Positions 15,303 to 24,735 of a DNA stretch of 64,000 nt are shown here, one piece after another. The position numbers were made by a program, and so were the translations under genes. Location: assembly GCA_963663945.1 (NCBI GenBank), contig OY760687.1, forward strand, positions 2,604,001-2,668,000, read 5' to 3'. Numbering within the stretch: position 1 is the first letter of the stretch; every line of letters starts with the position of its first letter. This DNA is from Bin87 sp963663945. Its GTDB lineage: Bacteria > Chloroflexota > Dehalococcoidia > Lucifugimonadales > UBA3495. Under the pieces are notes generated by a model. The model saw only the letters and a list, made by a program, of their open reading frames with translations. It was not told where the DNA came from and made no database searches.

Positions 15303-16067
15303 TTAGCACCGTCCCGGTCCGTATGGATCCGGTCGTTCATCGTCGGCCCCTGAACGAAACAGGCGTTTGAACCATTCGACCATCGGACGCAATAAGGGCT
15401 CCTTGCCGTCCGCGTGTCCGAGCAACATGGGATTCGACTGCTCGAAAACCACCGCTTCTTGCGGAATCCCCAGATCGCCCACGACCCGTCGAGCGTCAAT
15501 GATCAGGGACTCGTCCCTCAGCCCGAAGCGGATACGATTACAGATCTCCATGACAGCGCCGGTGGTGGGATGAATGCCATTCGCGAGCAGGGCCCGGTCC
15601 ACCACCAGGAACCACTCAACAAGCTGGTCGAACCGGAATTGGCCCTGCACTGGCGTAATCCGCGTGACGGTATGCATCCCGTTGTAGGCCTCTCGGAACG
15701 CCGCCTCGGCCGATTCGGTTTTGCTGGTGTCCAACATGTAGACGTAAACGTGGCTCTTATCGGTTTCGTGGAAGGAGTAGCCCCCGAATCCGCCTTCGTG
15801 CTTTTTCGCTATCTGAGCCAGTCGCTGGTCAGGGCCGAAGAAGTTGCCTTGATCGTCGAACAGTGCCCTGACCGCTTCCTCCGGGATCTCGTCCAGATTC
15901 ACCGGTGAGGGCTCGGCGCGAATCTCACTCAGGCTCACGGGATCGGGTTGGCGCGTCGCCGGAAGGGCCGGCTCTGAACCAGCGGATGAAAGGGCCAACG
16001 CCGCCGCAATGGCGACCGCCAACGCCATGACAACCACGACCGCCAGTGTGAATATCGTGTTCGACAA
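15303..16067 (-). CDS. secreted or membrane-anchored hypothetical protein
   Basis: Residues 1-30 form a signal or anchor (IFTLAVVVVMALAVAIAAAL ALSSAGSEP, split here), followed by a mature region of ~220 residues with no recognised family: EEAVRALFDDQGNFFGPDQR, HEGGFGGYSFHETDKSHVYV, YNGMHTVTRITPVQGQFRF, then FEQSNPMLLGHADG. The text HxYVYMLDxxxTExAEAAF resembles secreted proteins predicted in other Chloroflexota, but no function can be assigned. The first codon is TTG; no clear ribosome binding site decides the start. Neighbours give no operon clue. Confidence 0.55.
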   Translation of the reverse strand: MSNTIFTLAVVVVMALAVAIAAALALSSAGSEPALPATRQPDPVSLSEIRAEPSPVNLDEIPEEAVRALFDDQGNFFGPDQRLAQIAKKHEGGFGGYSFHETDKSHVYVYMLDTSKTESAEAAFREAYNGMHTVTRITPVQGQFRFDQLVEWFLVVDRALLANGIHPTTGAVMEICNRIRFGLRDESLIIDARRVVGDLGIPQEAVVFEQSNPMLLGHADGKEPLLRPMVEWFKRLFRSGADDERPDPYGPGRC

Positions 16068-16339
16068 TCGCTGTTCTCACACGGAAATACGCTTGAAGCT
16101 GACGCGCATGACCGTTCCGATGGGGCGTGAGCCTGCCATCGCTGTCCGGAATGTAGCACAGTATGGCCTGGCGCCATGGAGACCGCGAGGGCTCCCTTCG
16201 CCAACATCCACAACGGCAACCACCGAAGCTGCTGAGTGATGTCGTGGCAGGGTTATTGCGGCAGTGCCTGCACCTGGGGCGTATGGGCGACGTGCTGCGC
16301 AGGATGGCGTTCTGCGGGTCGATTCCGGTAGGGGGCAGA

Positions 16340-16753
16340 ATCGTACGATAAGGGGAATGACGTCGGTTAAGTGTGCGATAGACGGTTGGTCTTGAGACGG
16401 AGAAGAACTCGGCGAGATCGCTGATGGAACACTCGCCGGTGGCATGCATGCGGCAGAGTTCCCGCTGCTATCGGTCGGACAGTTTGGGCTGCTTGCCCCG
16501 CCATTTGCCCCTGGCGCGGGCGATGGCCATGCCCTCGCGGGTGCGCATCCGGATGAGATCGACCTCGAACTCCGCGAAGGTGGCGAGGATATCGAAGAAC
16601 ATCTTGCCCATGGGATCGTCCGGGTCGTAGAGCGTCCGGTCGAGGGCCAGTCTCACGCCTCGTCCCTGAAGCTGATCAGCGATGGCGAGGGCATCCGGAA
16701 GGGACCTGGCGGTCGGTGGGATGGCGCGCGTATCCGATGAGGGTTGCCGTCAT
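16340..16753 (-). pseudogene. Tn3-type resolvase (TnpR) pseudogene
   Basis: The start MTATLIGYARHPTDR (ATG 16751-16753) is the N-terminus of a Tn3-type serine resolvase, but the usual GYARVSTDEQ has lost its nucleophilic Ser (R-H-P-T). About 50 codons are then missing before LPDALAIADQL in another frame. The rest is well preserved: GRGVRLALDRTLYDPDDPMG, KMFFDILATFAEFEVDLIRM and RTREGMAIARARGKWRGKQP. An in-frame TAG after KLSDR interrupts it before the C-terminal HTH (ISDLAEFFSVSRPTVYRTLN). The lesions (Ser loss, deletion/frameshift, nonsense) exclude function. Confidence 0.75.
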
Positions 16754-16898
16754 GGGGGGAAGTGTACGAATAGGGTCCGCATTCGCAATGGTTTCCGTAC
16801 CATTCATATGAGACGCTCCTGGTGCCGGTCTGGTGGAGGTCGGAGCGACGAGCTGGGCCGTCCGCTGGACGCTCCCCTTACGGACGGCGCCGCGCTTG

Positions 16899-16995
16899 AC
16901 GGTCGAGCCCCAAGCTCCTGGCCCACATCTCACTGCTTGGGTGGGGCCAGATCCTGCTCGCCGGCGAATACCGGCGGCCAAAACGCCGATAGCGA
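16899..16995 (+). pseudogene. TnpA C-terminal remnant
   Basis: With a frameshift the plus strand reads LTVEP, LLAHISLLGWGQILLAGEYR and RPKRR, the same tail as the remnant at 4551-4815, stopping at the right terminal repeat. Only these last ~30 codons of the Tn3 transposase survive here. Confidence 0.6.
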
Positions 16996-17033
16996 CCTTA
17001 GCGTACGATTCTGCCCCCTACCTGAATCGACCC

Positions 17034-17294
17034 GGAGAGGCTCATGATCGATAGAAGGTGTCTTACCGCGTTGCAACCATCCGAGACCCACGGATACAAG
17101 AGGAACCTTCACCGAAGCGTTCCCTGGCGCTGTCGACTACTCGCTGGAACCCACACCATAAACTTCTTACGGGGAGACCATTGCAGATCAGGCTGACGCT
17201 GCGGAACATCAGCGGTCAACCGGTAGCCGAAGATTAGTCGGTGACCGATGGTCGTGATGCTGGCGTTCGGCCTCGGCGCCTTGTGCATGGCTCG
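17034..17294. other. no gene seen between the Tn3 element and IS21
   Basis: No supported coding sequence or RNA was found in these 261 bases. They are the left flank of the first IS21 copy and, before that insertion, would have formed the upstream region of hen1. Confidence 0.35.
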
Positions 17295-17385
17295 AGGCGT
17301 GATAGACGACAATAAGGAATGCCTCTTGCGCCGACTATTCTTGCCGGTTGGGATGGTGTAAATCGTCCGGCACGGAGGTGCCGGA

Positions 17386-18888
17386 TTGATCAAGGACCGA
17401 CAAGTCAGACTTTTGAGGCAAAAACGTATGGAAGGCAAGACACAGGAGACGGCGGCCGCCATGTCTGGGATGAGCGTGCGGTCGGCGCGCAAATGGCAGA
17501 GTGGCCCGTTGCCGTCGGAGACCAAACCGGAGCGCTGGTGGCGCACTCGGTCCGACCCCTTCGACGGGGTGTGGGAAGAGGAGATTGAGCCCCTGCTGCG
17601 GGACGACCCCAAGGGCAAGCTGAAGGCAACGACGATTATCGAATGGCTGGAGGAGCAGCATCCTGGCCAGTTCAGCGCCTCCCAGCTGCGCACCCTGCAA
17701 CGACGATTACAGGACTGGCGGGCGCTGAATGGCCCGGATCAGGAGGTTTACTTCCCCCAGGAGCATCCGCCGGGTCGGGAGGCCCAGTTTGATTTCACCC
17801 ACTGCAGCGCCCTGGGGGTGACCGTCGCCGGTGAGCCCTACCCCCACCTGCTGTTTCAGCTGATCCTCAGCCACTCGGGCTGGCGCTACGCGGAGGTCGC
17901 CGCCGGCGAGACCTTCCTGGCCCTCAAGCAGGGATTACAGAATGCGCTCTGGGCCCTGGGCGGCGTACCGGAGGTGGTGCGTTCCGACAATACCTCTGCT
18001 GCCACCCACGAGATGAAACGCAGCCGAGGCCGGGCGCTAAACGACAATTACGCCGCCCTGCTGGACCACTACGGTGTCCGATCCACCCGCATCAATCCTG
18101 GCAAGAGCCACGAAAACGGCGTTGCCGAGCACGCTCACTACCGTTTGAAGGATGCCGTGGACCAGGCTTTGATCATGCGCGGCAGCCGCGATTTCCACAC
18201 CGCCGACGACTACGCCGGTTTCGTACGGGAGATGGTGGAGAAGCGAAACCGCCTGGTGCGGGGGAAGCTGGAGCAGGAAATGGCTTGCCTAAGACCCCTG
18301 CCGCCAGCCCCCATGCCGGAATACGCCAACTACCAGTCCAAGGTGCGCCGGTGGAGTACGATCCAGGTGGCGGGACGCAGCTACAGCGTCCCGTCCCGGC
18401 TCATTGGCAAGGTGGTACAGATCCGCCTCTATTCCGAGCACGTGGAAGTGTACTACAAGGGCCACTTTGTGGAACGCATGGCGCGCGTGCACGGTGATGG
18501 GGAAGTAAACGTCAATTACCGCCACGTGATCAATTCCCTGGTGCGCAAGCCCGGAGCATTCGCCCGGTACCGCTTCAGGGAGCAGCTCTTTCCCACCCTG
18601 CACTTCCGGCTGGCCTACGATGCGCTCAGGCAGTGGCGCGGTGAGCGCGCCGACGTGGAGTACGTGCGCATCCTGCACCTGGCGGCCACCACCATGGAGG
18701 TCATGGTGGACAGCGCCCTGTCGCTGCTGCTGGAGACCGGTCAGCCCTTCGACTACGCCGAGGTGCGGGAACTGGCCGAGCCCAGGGTGCCCCAGGCTCC
18801 GGTGCTGGTCCTCTCTGGGAAGCCGGACCTGAAGATCTACGACGGTCTGCTCACGAGCAGTACGGCCATGGTGGGGGTGTGCGCATGA
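17386..18888 (+). CDS. istA: IS21 transposase IstA
   Basis: This is the 500-residue IS21 integrase-type transposase. It starts at TTG 17386, chosen because GGAGG lies eight bases upstream. An N-terminal HTH (ETAAAMSGMSVRSARKW) is followed by the rve DDE core: DFTHCSALGVTVAGEPYPHL (first Asp in FDFTH), VPEVVRSDNTSAATH (second Asp) and SHENGVAEHAHYRLK (catalytic Glu). A C-terminal SH3-like domain follows. It acts with IstB to insert the element. The stop overlaps the istB start (ATGA). All catalytic residues are present, so it is probably functional. Confidence 0.93.
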   Translation: MIKDRQVRLLRQKRMEGKTQETAAAMSGMSVRSARKWQSGPLPSETKPERWWRTRSDPFDGVWEEEIEPLLRDDPKGKLKATTIIEWLEEQHPGQFSASQLRTLQRRLQDWRALNGPDQEVYFPQEHPPGREAQFDFTHCSALGVTVAGEPYPHLLFQLILSHSGWRYAEVAAGETFLALKQGLQNALWALGGVPEVVRSDNTSAATHEMKRSRGRALNDNYAALLDHYGVRSTRINPGKSHENGVAEHAHYRLKDAVDQALIMRGSRDFHTADDYAGFVREMVEKRNRLVRGKLEQEMACLRPLPPAPMPEYANYQSKVRRWSTIQVAGRSYSVPSRLIGKVVQIRLYSEHVEVYYKGHFVERMARVHGDGEVNVNYRHVINSLVRKPGAFARYRFREQLFPTLHFRLAYDALRQWRGERADVEYVRILHLAATTMEVMVDSALSLLLETGQPFDYAEVRELAEPRVPQAPVLVLSGKPDLKIYDGLLTSSTAMVGVCA

Positions 18889-19697
18889 TGGACACCGACA
18901 CCAGCGTGATCCCGGAGCGCATCGGTCAGCTCTGCCGCGAATTCAAGCTGCCCACCATGGGCGCTCAGTCGGTGGCCCGTTTCACCGAGGCTGGCCACGG
19001 CGAGGCCCTGTCCACCTTCCTGGAGGTGCTGGAGCAGGAAGCCGAGGATCGCCGCCACCGGCGCATCAACCGGCTGCGTCAGGCGTCCCGGCTCCCCTCG
19101 GGCAAGACCTGGGAGACCTTCGAGCATCACCGGATGCCCCTCGCTCTACGGCAGCAGATGGACCAACTGGCCCAGGGCAGCTTCGTGGATCACGGCGTCA
19201 ACGTGCTGGCCTTCGGGCTCCCCGGCACCGGCAAGACCCACGCGCTCTGCGCTCTGGGACACCGCCTGGTGGAGGCCGGCCACTCCGTCCTCTTCGCACC
19301 GGCCTACCGTCTGGTGCAGGATCTGCTGGCCGCCAAGCGTGACTTCGACCTGCCCCGACAACTGCGCAAGCTGGACAACTTCGACTTCCTCCTCCTGGAC
19401 GATCTCGGCTACCTGCCCCAGGGTACTGAGGAGTCCGAGGTCCTCTTCACCCTCATCGCAGAACGCTACGAACGCCGGTCGTTGGGCATCACGTCCAACC
19501 TGGTCTTCTCGGAGTGGGAGCGCATCTTTGCCAATCCCATGGCCACCGCCGCAGCGATTGACCGGGTGGTTCACCACTCCGTCATCCTGGAATTCGACGT
19601 CCCCAGCTACCGGACTGACGCAGCACAGCAACGCGGCGAGACTGCCGCGGCCGACGCCAACGCTGCGCCTGCCAAGGAGGTGAACCGGCAAAACTAA
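18885..19697 (+). CDS. istB: IS21 helper ATPase IstB
   Basis: This AAA+ ATPase directs target selection and activates IstA. The ATG at 18885 overlaps the istA stop; GTG 18879 is an alternative. The Walker A is GLPGTGKTHAL, Walker B is FDFLLLDDLGYLPQ, and the sensor region includes RRSLGITSNLVFSEW. The family tail IDRVVHHSVILEFDVPSYR is intact. The C-terminal ~25 residues are Ala-rich. Downstream, the element ends 37 bases after the stop and hen1 begins 61 bases after it, so any outward transcription from istAB would enter the RNA-repair genes. Confidence 0.93.
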   Translation: MMDTDTSVIPERIGQLCREFKLPTMGAQSVARFTEAGHGEALSTFLEVLEQEAEDRRHRRINRLRQASRLPSGKTWETFEHHRMPLALRQQMDQLAQGSFVDHGVNVLAFGLPGTGKTHALCALGHRLVEAGHSVLFAPAYRLVQDLLAAKRDFDLPRQLRKLDNFDFLLLDDLGYLPQGTEESEVLFTLIAERYERRSLGITSNLVFSEWERIFANPMATAAAIDRVVHHSVILEFDVPSYRTDAAQQRGETAAADANAAPAKEVNRQN

Positions 19698-19757
19698 TCG
19701 ACGATAAATCGGCAAGAATGGTTGACGCGGGACAAGGCGTGCCGTACCATTGAAAAT

Positions 19758-21158
19758 ATGCTGCTCACCATTTCCACGACGCAACGTCCCGCAACGGACC
19801 TCGGCTACCTGCTGCACAAGAACCCCGGGCGATACCAGTCGTTCACGCTGCCCTTCGGCCGGGCCGACGTGTTCTATCCGGTGGCGGACGCGGAGCGCTG
19901 CACCGCCGCCCTGCTGCTGGAAATCGACCCGGTGGGTTTGGTGCGTCCCAAAGCCGGCGCGTCCAACTCCGCCGGCTGGCTCCAGCAGTACGTCAACGAC
20001 CGTCCGTACGTCGCCTCGTCGCATCTCAGCGTGGCGATTGCTTCGGTGTTCAACAGCGCGCTGGCCGGCAACAGCCGGGAACGGCCGGAATTGGCAAAAC
20101 AGGCAATCCCCCTGGAAGCCCAACTGCCCACGCTGCCGTCGCGAGAGGGAGCCGGGCTGATACGCCAGCTGTTTGAACCCCTGGGCTACGCGGTTGAGAT
20201 CCGGGAACACCCGCTGGATGTCGACTTCCCCGAGTGGGGCGCCAGCCCGTGCTTCGGCGTGAGCCTCAAGGGAACGGTCAGGCTGCAGGACTTGCTGGCG
20301 CACCTGTATGTGCTGCTGCCGGTGCTCGATGACGCCAAGCACTACTGGGTGGGCGACGACGAGGTGGACAAGCTGCTGCGGTTCGGCGCGGGATGGCTGG
20401 GCGACCATCCACACCAGGAATTGATCTCCACCCGATACCTCAAGCGCCAGCGCAGCCTGGTGCGCCAGGCGCTGTCCCAACTGTCCGATGACGGTCAGGC
20501 CGATCCCGACGCCGCGACCGAACGAGGCCAGCACGATGAGGAACGGCTTGAAAGTCCTCTCCGATTGGGAGAACAGCGTACCCAGGCAGTGCTCGCCGCC
20601 CTGCGGGAGGTCGGCGCGACCACGGTACTGGACCTGGGCTGCGGGGAGGGCAACCTGCTGCGGGAGTTGCTCAGGGAACCCGCCTTTCGCTCCATTACCG
20701 GCGTGGACGTCTCGCACCGCGCGCTGGAAACGGCCCACGCCCGCCTGCGGCTGGACACCCTCCCCGCCGCGCAGAGGGAGAGGATTACGCTGCTCCACGG
20801 GTCGCTCACCTATCAGGACCGGCGGTTGGCCGGTTACGACGGGGCCGTGGGCATGGAGGTCATCGAGCACATCGACCCACCCCGGCTGGAAGCGTTCGAG
20901 GCCGTCGTGTTCGGCGCGGCGCAACCCGGCGCGGTGATCATCACCACGCCCAACTCCGAATACAACGCGCTGTTTGAAAACCTGCCACCCGGCGAGTTCC
21001 GGCACCGGGACCACCGCTTCGAGTGGACCCGTAAGGAATTTCATGCCTGGGCCGGTGGATTGGCGGAACGGCGACGCTACGACGTGCGTTTTCAGGACAT
21101 CGGCCCCGAGCATCCCACCCACGGCGCGCCGACACAGATGGGAGTCTTCACCCGATGA
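19758..21158 (+). CDS. hen1: bacterial Hen1: RNA 3'-terminal ribose 2'-O-methyltransferase
   Basis: The 466-residue protein has the two-part layout of bacterial Hen1. The N-terminal half (1-250; MLLTISTTQRPATDLGYLLH KNPGR, split here) is the domain that activates the Pnkp ligase. The C-terminal half is the methyltransferase, with the SAM loop VLDLGCGEGNL (290-300), the metal-binding EVIEHID (Glu367, Glu370, His371) and the HRDHRFEWTR segment with the further His. It marks repaired RNA 3' ends by 2'-O-methylation so the same cut cannot be made again. The ATG at 19758 is only 23 bases after the IS21 target repeat begins, so the native promoter has been displaced. The stop overlaps the pnkp start by ATGA. 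Confidence 0.92.
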   Translation: MLLTISTTQRPATDLGYLLHKNPGRYQSFTLPFGRADVFYPVADAERCTAALLLEIDPVGLVRPKAGASNSAGWLQQYVNDRPYVASSHLSVAIASVFNSALAGNSRERPELAKQAIPLEAQLPTLPSREGAGLIRQLFEPLGYAVEIREHPLDVDFPEWGASPCFGVSLKGTVRLQDLLAHLYVLLPVLDDAKHYWVGDDEVDKLLRFGAGWLGDHPHQELISTRYLKRQRSLVRQALSQLSDDGQADPDAATERGQHDEERLESPLRLGEQRTQAVLAALREVGATTVLDLGCGEGNLLRELLREPAFRSITGVDVSHRALETAHARLRLDTLPAAQRERITLLHGSLTYQDRRLAGYDGAVGMEVIEHIDPPRLEAFEAVVFGAAQPGAVIITTPNSEYNALFENLPPGEFRHRDHRFEWTRKEFHAWAGGLAERRRYDVRFQDIGPEHPTHGAPTQMGVFTR

Positions 21159-23722
21159 ACCTGGAGATCCCCGAACTGTGTCTGGTCGCGCTGATTGGGC
21201 CGTCCGGCTCAGGCAAGTCCACCTTCGCGGCCCGGCACTTCAAACCCACCGAGGTCGTGTCATCCGACGCGTGTCGCGCCATGGTGGCCGACGATCCCAA
21301 CGACCAGGCGGCGACACCGGATGCCTTCGCGTTGCTGAATTTCATCGCCTCCACCCGACTGCGCGCCGGACGCCTCACCGTCATCGATGCCACCAGCGTC
21401 CAGCCCCAGGCTCGCAAATCGCTGGTCGAACTGGCCCGGGAGCACGACTGCCTCCCGGTGGCCATCGTGCTGAACATGCCGGAGTCCGTTTGTTTGGCCC
21501 GCAACCGGGGACGCGACGACCGCAACTTGGGCGATCACGTCGTGCGCCGGCAGGCGCAGCAGTTGCGCCGTTCCATGCGGGGACTGCGGCGCGAGGGCTT
21601 CCGTTACATCTACGTGCTAGATTCTCCAGAAGACGTGGAGGCGGCCAGCATCGAACGGGTGCCGTCGTGGACCAACCGTCAGCACGAGACGGGGCCTTTC
21701 GACATCATCGGTGACGTACACGGCTGTTTTGATGAACTGGTCGCGCTGCTGGAAAGCCTGGGATACCGGATCAAACCTCCAAACGCCGAGGGCAATGGTT
21801 ACGCGGTGGCCCACCCGGAGGGACGCAAGGCCGTCTTCGTCGGCGACCTGGTGGACCGCGGCCCCGGCGTCGTCAACGTGCTGAAGCTGGTGATGTCAAT
21901 GGTGGCGAATGGCACGGCGCTGTGCGTCGCCGGCAACCACGAATCCAAGCTGGTCCGCAAGCTGAAGGGGCGAAATGTGCAGGTGTCCCACGGTCTCGCT
22001 GAGTCCCTGGCGCAGCTGGATCTAGAACCGCCGGAATTCCAGCAGCAGGCCACCCAGTTCATGGATGGCCTGATTAGCCATTACGTGCTGGACGGCGGCA
22101 ACCTCGTGGTGGCCCACGCGGGCATGAAGGAGGAGTACCAGGGGCGGGCATCCGGACGGGTCCGGGATTTCTGCCTGTACGGCGAAACCACCGGCGAGAC
22201 GGACGAATGGGGCCTTCCCGTGCGCGCCGACTGGGCCGCCGGCTATCGCGGAAGCGCCACGGTGGTCTATGGACACACTCCGGTCATGGAACCGGCGTGG
22301 TTGAACCGCACCATCAACGTTGATACCGGCTGCGTCTTCGGCGGGCGGCTAACCGCGCTGCGCTACCCCGAAAACGAGCTGGTGTCGGTGCCGGCGGAGC
22401 GCGTCTATTACGAGCCGGTGCGACCCCTTGGCGGCGATGCCGAGGACACAGGCCGGGTTACCGCAACGCATGACCGGGCCGCCAACCTGCTGGACATCGA
22501 CGACGTGATGGGCAAACGCGTGGTGTCAACCCGGCTCCGGGGCAGCGTCACCGTCCGGGAAGAGCAAGCTGCCGCGGCCCTGGAGATCATGAGCCGGTTC
22601 GCCCTGGATCCCCGGTGGCTGGTGTACCTTCCGCCCACGATCTCCCCTTGTGAAACCAGCAAGCTGCCCGACCTTCTGGAACACCCCGCCGATGTTTTCA
22701 ACTACTACCGCAACAATGATGTCTCCAGCGTCATCTGCCAGGAGAAGCACATGGGGTCGCGCGCCGTCGTGGTGGTGGGCCGTGACGCCGAAGCCATCGA
22801 GCGGCGTTTCGGCATCGCCAGCGACAGCGCCGGCGCGTGCTACACCCGAACGGGGCGCAGGTTCTTCGAAGATTCCGCGCTCGAAACGCAGTTCTTGGAG
22901 CGGGTCCGCGCTTCCTGCACCCAATCCGGCCTTTGGGACAATCTGAAAACCGACTGGGTCCTGTTGGACTGCGAACTGATGCCGTGGTCGATTAAGGCCC
23001 AGGAGTTGTTGGTGGAGCAATACGCGCCGGTGGGCGCGTCGGCGAGCGCTGGATTGTCGGCCGCGCAAACGCTGTTGCGGCAGGCGGCGGAGCGGGGAGT
23101 TGACACGGGCGAACCCTCGGCATCAATCGACGAGCGGCTCCGCGTGGCGCAACTGTATCGTGATGCCTACGCCCGGTACTGCTGGCCGGTAGCCTCGCTG
23201 GATGACGTCAAGCTCGCGCCGTTCCATCTGCTGGCCAGCGAGGGAGCGGTCCATTCCGACAGGGACCACCTCTGGCACCTGAACATGGCCGCGCGCCTGC
23301 GACGGGCTGACCCCGAGTTGTTCCGCGAGACCGACCATCGGGTCGTGAACCTGGGCAGCGGCGATGAGGATGACGCCGTGCGTTGGTGGGAGGAACTGGC
23401 CGCCGCCGGCGGGGAGGGCATGGTGGTCAAACCCACAAATTTCATCGCCAACGGCAAACGGGGCCTGGTGCAGCCGGCCATGAAGTGCCGGGGCAGCGAG
23501 TACCTGCGCATCATCTACGGCCCCGAGTACACATTGACCGGCAACCTGGAGCGGCTGCGGAGTCGCGGCCTCTCCACCAAGCGGTCGCTGGCTCTGCGGG
23601 AGTTTGCGCTGGGGCTGGAGGGCTTGCAGCGGTTCATTGACCGCGAACCGCTCTACCGCGTCCACGAATGCGCCTTTGCTGTGCTCGCCCTGGAAAGCGA
23701 ACCCGTTGACCCGAGACTGTAA
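21155..23722 (+). CDS. pnkp: polynucleotide kinase-phosphatase / RNA ligase (bacterial Pnkp)
   Basis: This is the trifunctional RNA-repair enzyme, 855 residues. The N-terminal 5'-kinase has Walker A GPSGSGKS (15-22). The central metallophosphoesterase removes 3' or 2',3'-cyclic phosphates, with GDVHG (Asp187, His189), GDLVDRG, GNHE and a late YGHTPV. The C-terminal adenylyltransferase (ligase) has the nucleotidyl Lys in EKHMGSR (Lys531) and GEGMVVKP as the motif V-like end. It overlaps hen1 by four bases. Together they heal, seal and methylate cleaved RNA such as tRNAs cut by ribotoxins. All three active sites look intact. It is followed 74 bases later by an aldo/keto reductase that is probably unrelated. 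Confidence 0.93.
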   Translation: MNLEIPELCLVALIGPSGSGKSTFAARHFKPTEVVSSDACRAMVADDPNDQAATPDAFALLNFIASTRLRAGRLTVIDATSVQPQARKSLVELAREHDCLPVAIVLNMPESVCLARNRGRDDRNLGDHVVRRQAQQLRRSMRGLRREGFRYIYVLDSPEDVEAASIERVPSWTNRQHETGPFDIIGDVHGCFDELVALLESLGYRIKPPNAEGNGYAVAHPEGRKAVFVGDLVDRGPGVVNVLKLVMSMVANGTALCVAGNHESKLVRKLKGRNVQVSHGLAESLAQLDLEPPEFQQQATQFMDGLISHYVLDGGNLVVAHAGMKEEYQGRASGRVRDFCLYGETTGETDEWGLPVRADWAAGYRGSATVVYGHTPVMEPAWLNRTINVDTGCVFGGRLTALRYPENELVSVPAERVYYEPVRPLGGDAEDTGRVTATHDRAANLLDIDDVMGKRVVSTRLRGSVTVREEQAAAALEIMSRFALDPRWLVYLPPTISPCETSKLPDLLEHPADVFNYYRNNDVSSVICQEKHMGSRAVVVVGRDAEAIERRFGIASDSAGACYTRTGRRFFEDSALETQFLERVRASCTQSGLWDNLKTDWVLLDCELMPWSIKAQELLVEQYAPVGASASAGLSAAQTLLRQAAERGVDTGEPSASIDERLRVAQLYRDAYARYCWPVASLDDVKLAPFHLLASEGAVHSDRDHLWHLNMAARLRRADPELFRETDHRVVNLGSGDEDDAVRWWEELAAAGGEGMVVKPTNFIANGKRGLVQPAMKCRGSEYLRIIYGPEYTLTGNLERLRSRGLSTKRSLALREFALGLEGLQRFIDREPLYRVHECAFAVLALESEPVDPRL

Positions 23723-23796
23723 CGGCCGCGCCCAGTTGCGGCAACTCTGAGCAGTCACTCACGACTGGAGAGGATCAGCTTTGCTGATCGAAAACC

Positions 23797-24735
23797 ATGC
23801 CAGACCTACCGACACGTACACTGGGCCGCACCGGCCTGAACGTCACCACCCTGGGATTCGGCGCGCTTGAGTTGCGGGGGATGGTGGCGGGTGTGGGCCG
23901 GCCCTTGTCGCCAGGTCAACCCGCCGAAATCCTGAACGCCGTGCTCAATGCCGGCGTCAACTATATCGACATTGCCGTCGACTACGGAGAGGCTGAGGAG
24001 CACATCGGACGGCACATTTCACAACGCCGTTCCGAGTTCTACCTGGCGAGCAAATGTGGATGTCCCCTGGATAACGCCGGGTTCCGGCCGGAGGAGCGCA
24101 CCAGGTTCGGCGTTCCCCTGCCGCGATTCCACGACTACAGCAGGGTCAGCATCGTCGACGCCTGCCACCAGAGCCTCAGGCGGATGCGGACGGATTATCT
24201 CGACGTGGTCCAGTTTCACTTCAGTCCGGGCCGGGAAGTCCGGGAGCAGGAAGACGCCATCGAAACGCTTGAGGGACTGCGCCGTGAGGGCAAGATCCGC
24301 TACCTCGGTTGTTCCTCGATCCTCCCCAACATCTTTGACCACATCGAGATGGGCGTATTCGACGTGTTGCAGGTCCCCTATTCGATCCTGCAGCCGGAAC
24401 ATTCCGAGGCGATCGCGCAGGCAGCTGCGGCAGGACTGGGCGTTGTCATCCGGGGCGGCGTGGCGCGTGGAGAACCGGGCGCAGGCCACGGGTCTGCCTC
24501 GGTGTGGGAACGATGGGAGCAGGCCGAACTGGACGACCTGCTGGAGGGAATGACCGCCACCGAGTTTCTGCTCCGCGCCACCATCTCCAACCCGCACGCA
24601 CACACCACAATCGTAGGCACCCTCAATCCCGCTCACCTGCACGAGAACGTCGCCGCAGCGTGCAAAGGCCCATTGCCGGCTGACTTACTGGAGGAGGCCC
24701 AACATCGCCTGGAGTCCGTTCCGGACGGCCAGTAA
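23797..24735 (+). CDS. aldo/keto reductase family oxidoreductase
   Basis: This 312-residue NADPH-type reductase has a TIM-barrel start RTLGRTGLNVTTLGFGALEL and the catalytic tetrad in its usual spacing: Asp58 and Tyr63 (NYIDIAVDYGEAEEHIG), Lys86 (YLASKCG) and His141 (VVQFHFSPG). Substrate is not predictable; the family reduces aldehydes, ketones or sugars. It lacks the usual Ser/Asn run of some subfamilies and has an internal GRPLSPGQPAE segment near residue 35. It follows pnkp on the same strand but with a spacer of 74 bases, so it may have its own promoter. Confidence 0.9.
   Translation: MPDLPTRTLGRTGLNVTTLGFGALELRGMVAGVGRPLSPGQPAEILNAVLNAGVNYIDIAVDYGEAEEHIGRHISQRRSEFYLASKCGCPLDNAGFRPEERTRFGVPLPRFHDYSRVSIVDACHQSLRRMRTDYLDVVQFHFSPGREVREQEDAIETLEGLRREGKIRYLGCSSILPNIFDHIEMGVFDVLQVPYSILQPEHSEAIAQAAAAGLGVVIRGGVARGEPGAGHGSASVWERWEQAELDDLLEGMTATEFLLRATISNPHAHTTIVGTLNPAHLHENVAAACKGPLPADLLEEAQHRLESVPDGQ

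Larger units (their letters stand above)
16316..17033. mobile_element. Tn3-derived miniature element with resolvase and TnpA remnants
   Basis: Inverted 37-base Tn3-type ends (16316-16352 and 16997-17033) bracket 718 bp. Inside are a dead resolvase gene on the minus strand reaching into the left end and the last ~30 codons of tnpA on the plus strand reaching the right end. It thus has both ends of a Tn3 transposon with nearly all of tnpA deleted, as in Tn3-derived miniature elements. No matching 5-bp target repeat was found at the flanks. Confidence 0.65.
17300..19734 (+). mobile_element. IS21-family element, copy 1 (2435 bp)
   Basis: The element runs from TGATAGACGACAATAAGG to ACGCGGGACA and is flanked by a 5-bp direct repeat AGGCG (17295-17299 and 19735-19739). 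Both ends carry inner ATTCTTGCCG repeats, the multiple terminal repeats usual for IS21. It encodes IstA and IstB with an ATGA overlap. It matches copy 2 (28548-30982) in length and in everything compared except one synonymous base in istB, so both insertions are recent. Confidence 0.92.

Noticed and set aside
19146..21122. 658-codon minus-strand ORF over istB and hen1
   Set aside because: It runs antisense to two well-identified genes and crosses the IS21 boundary, so it cannot be an ancestral gene.
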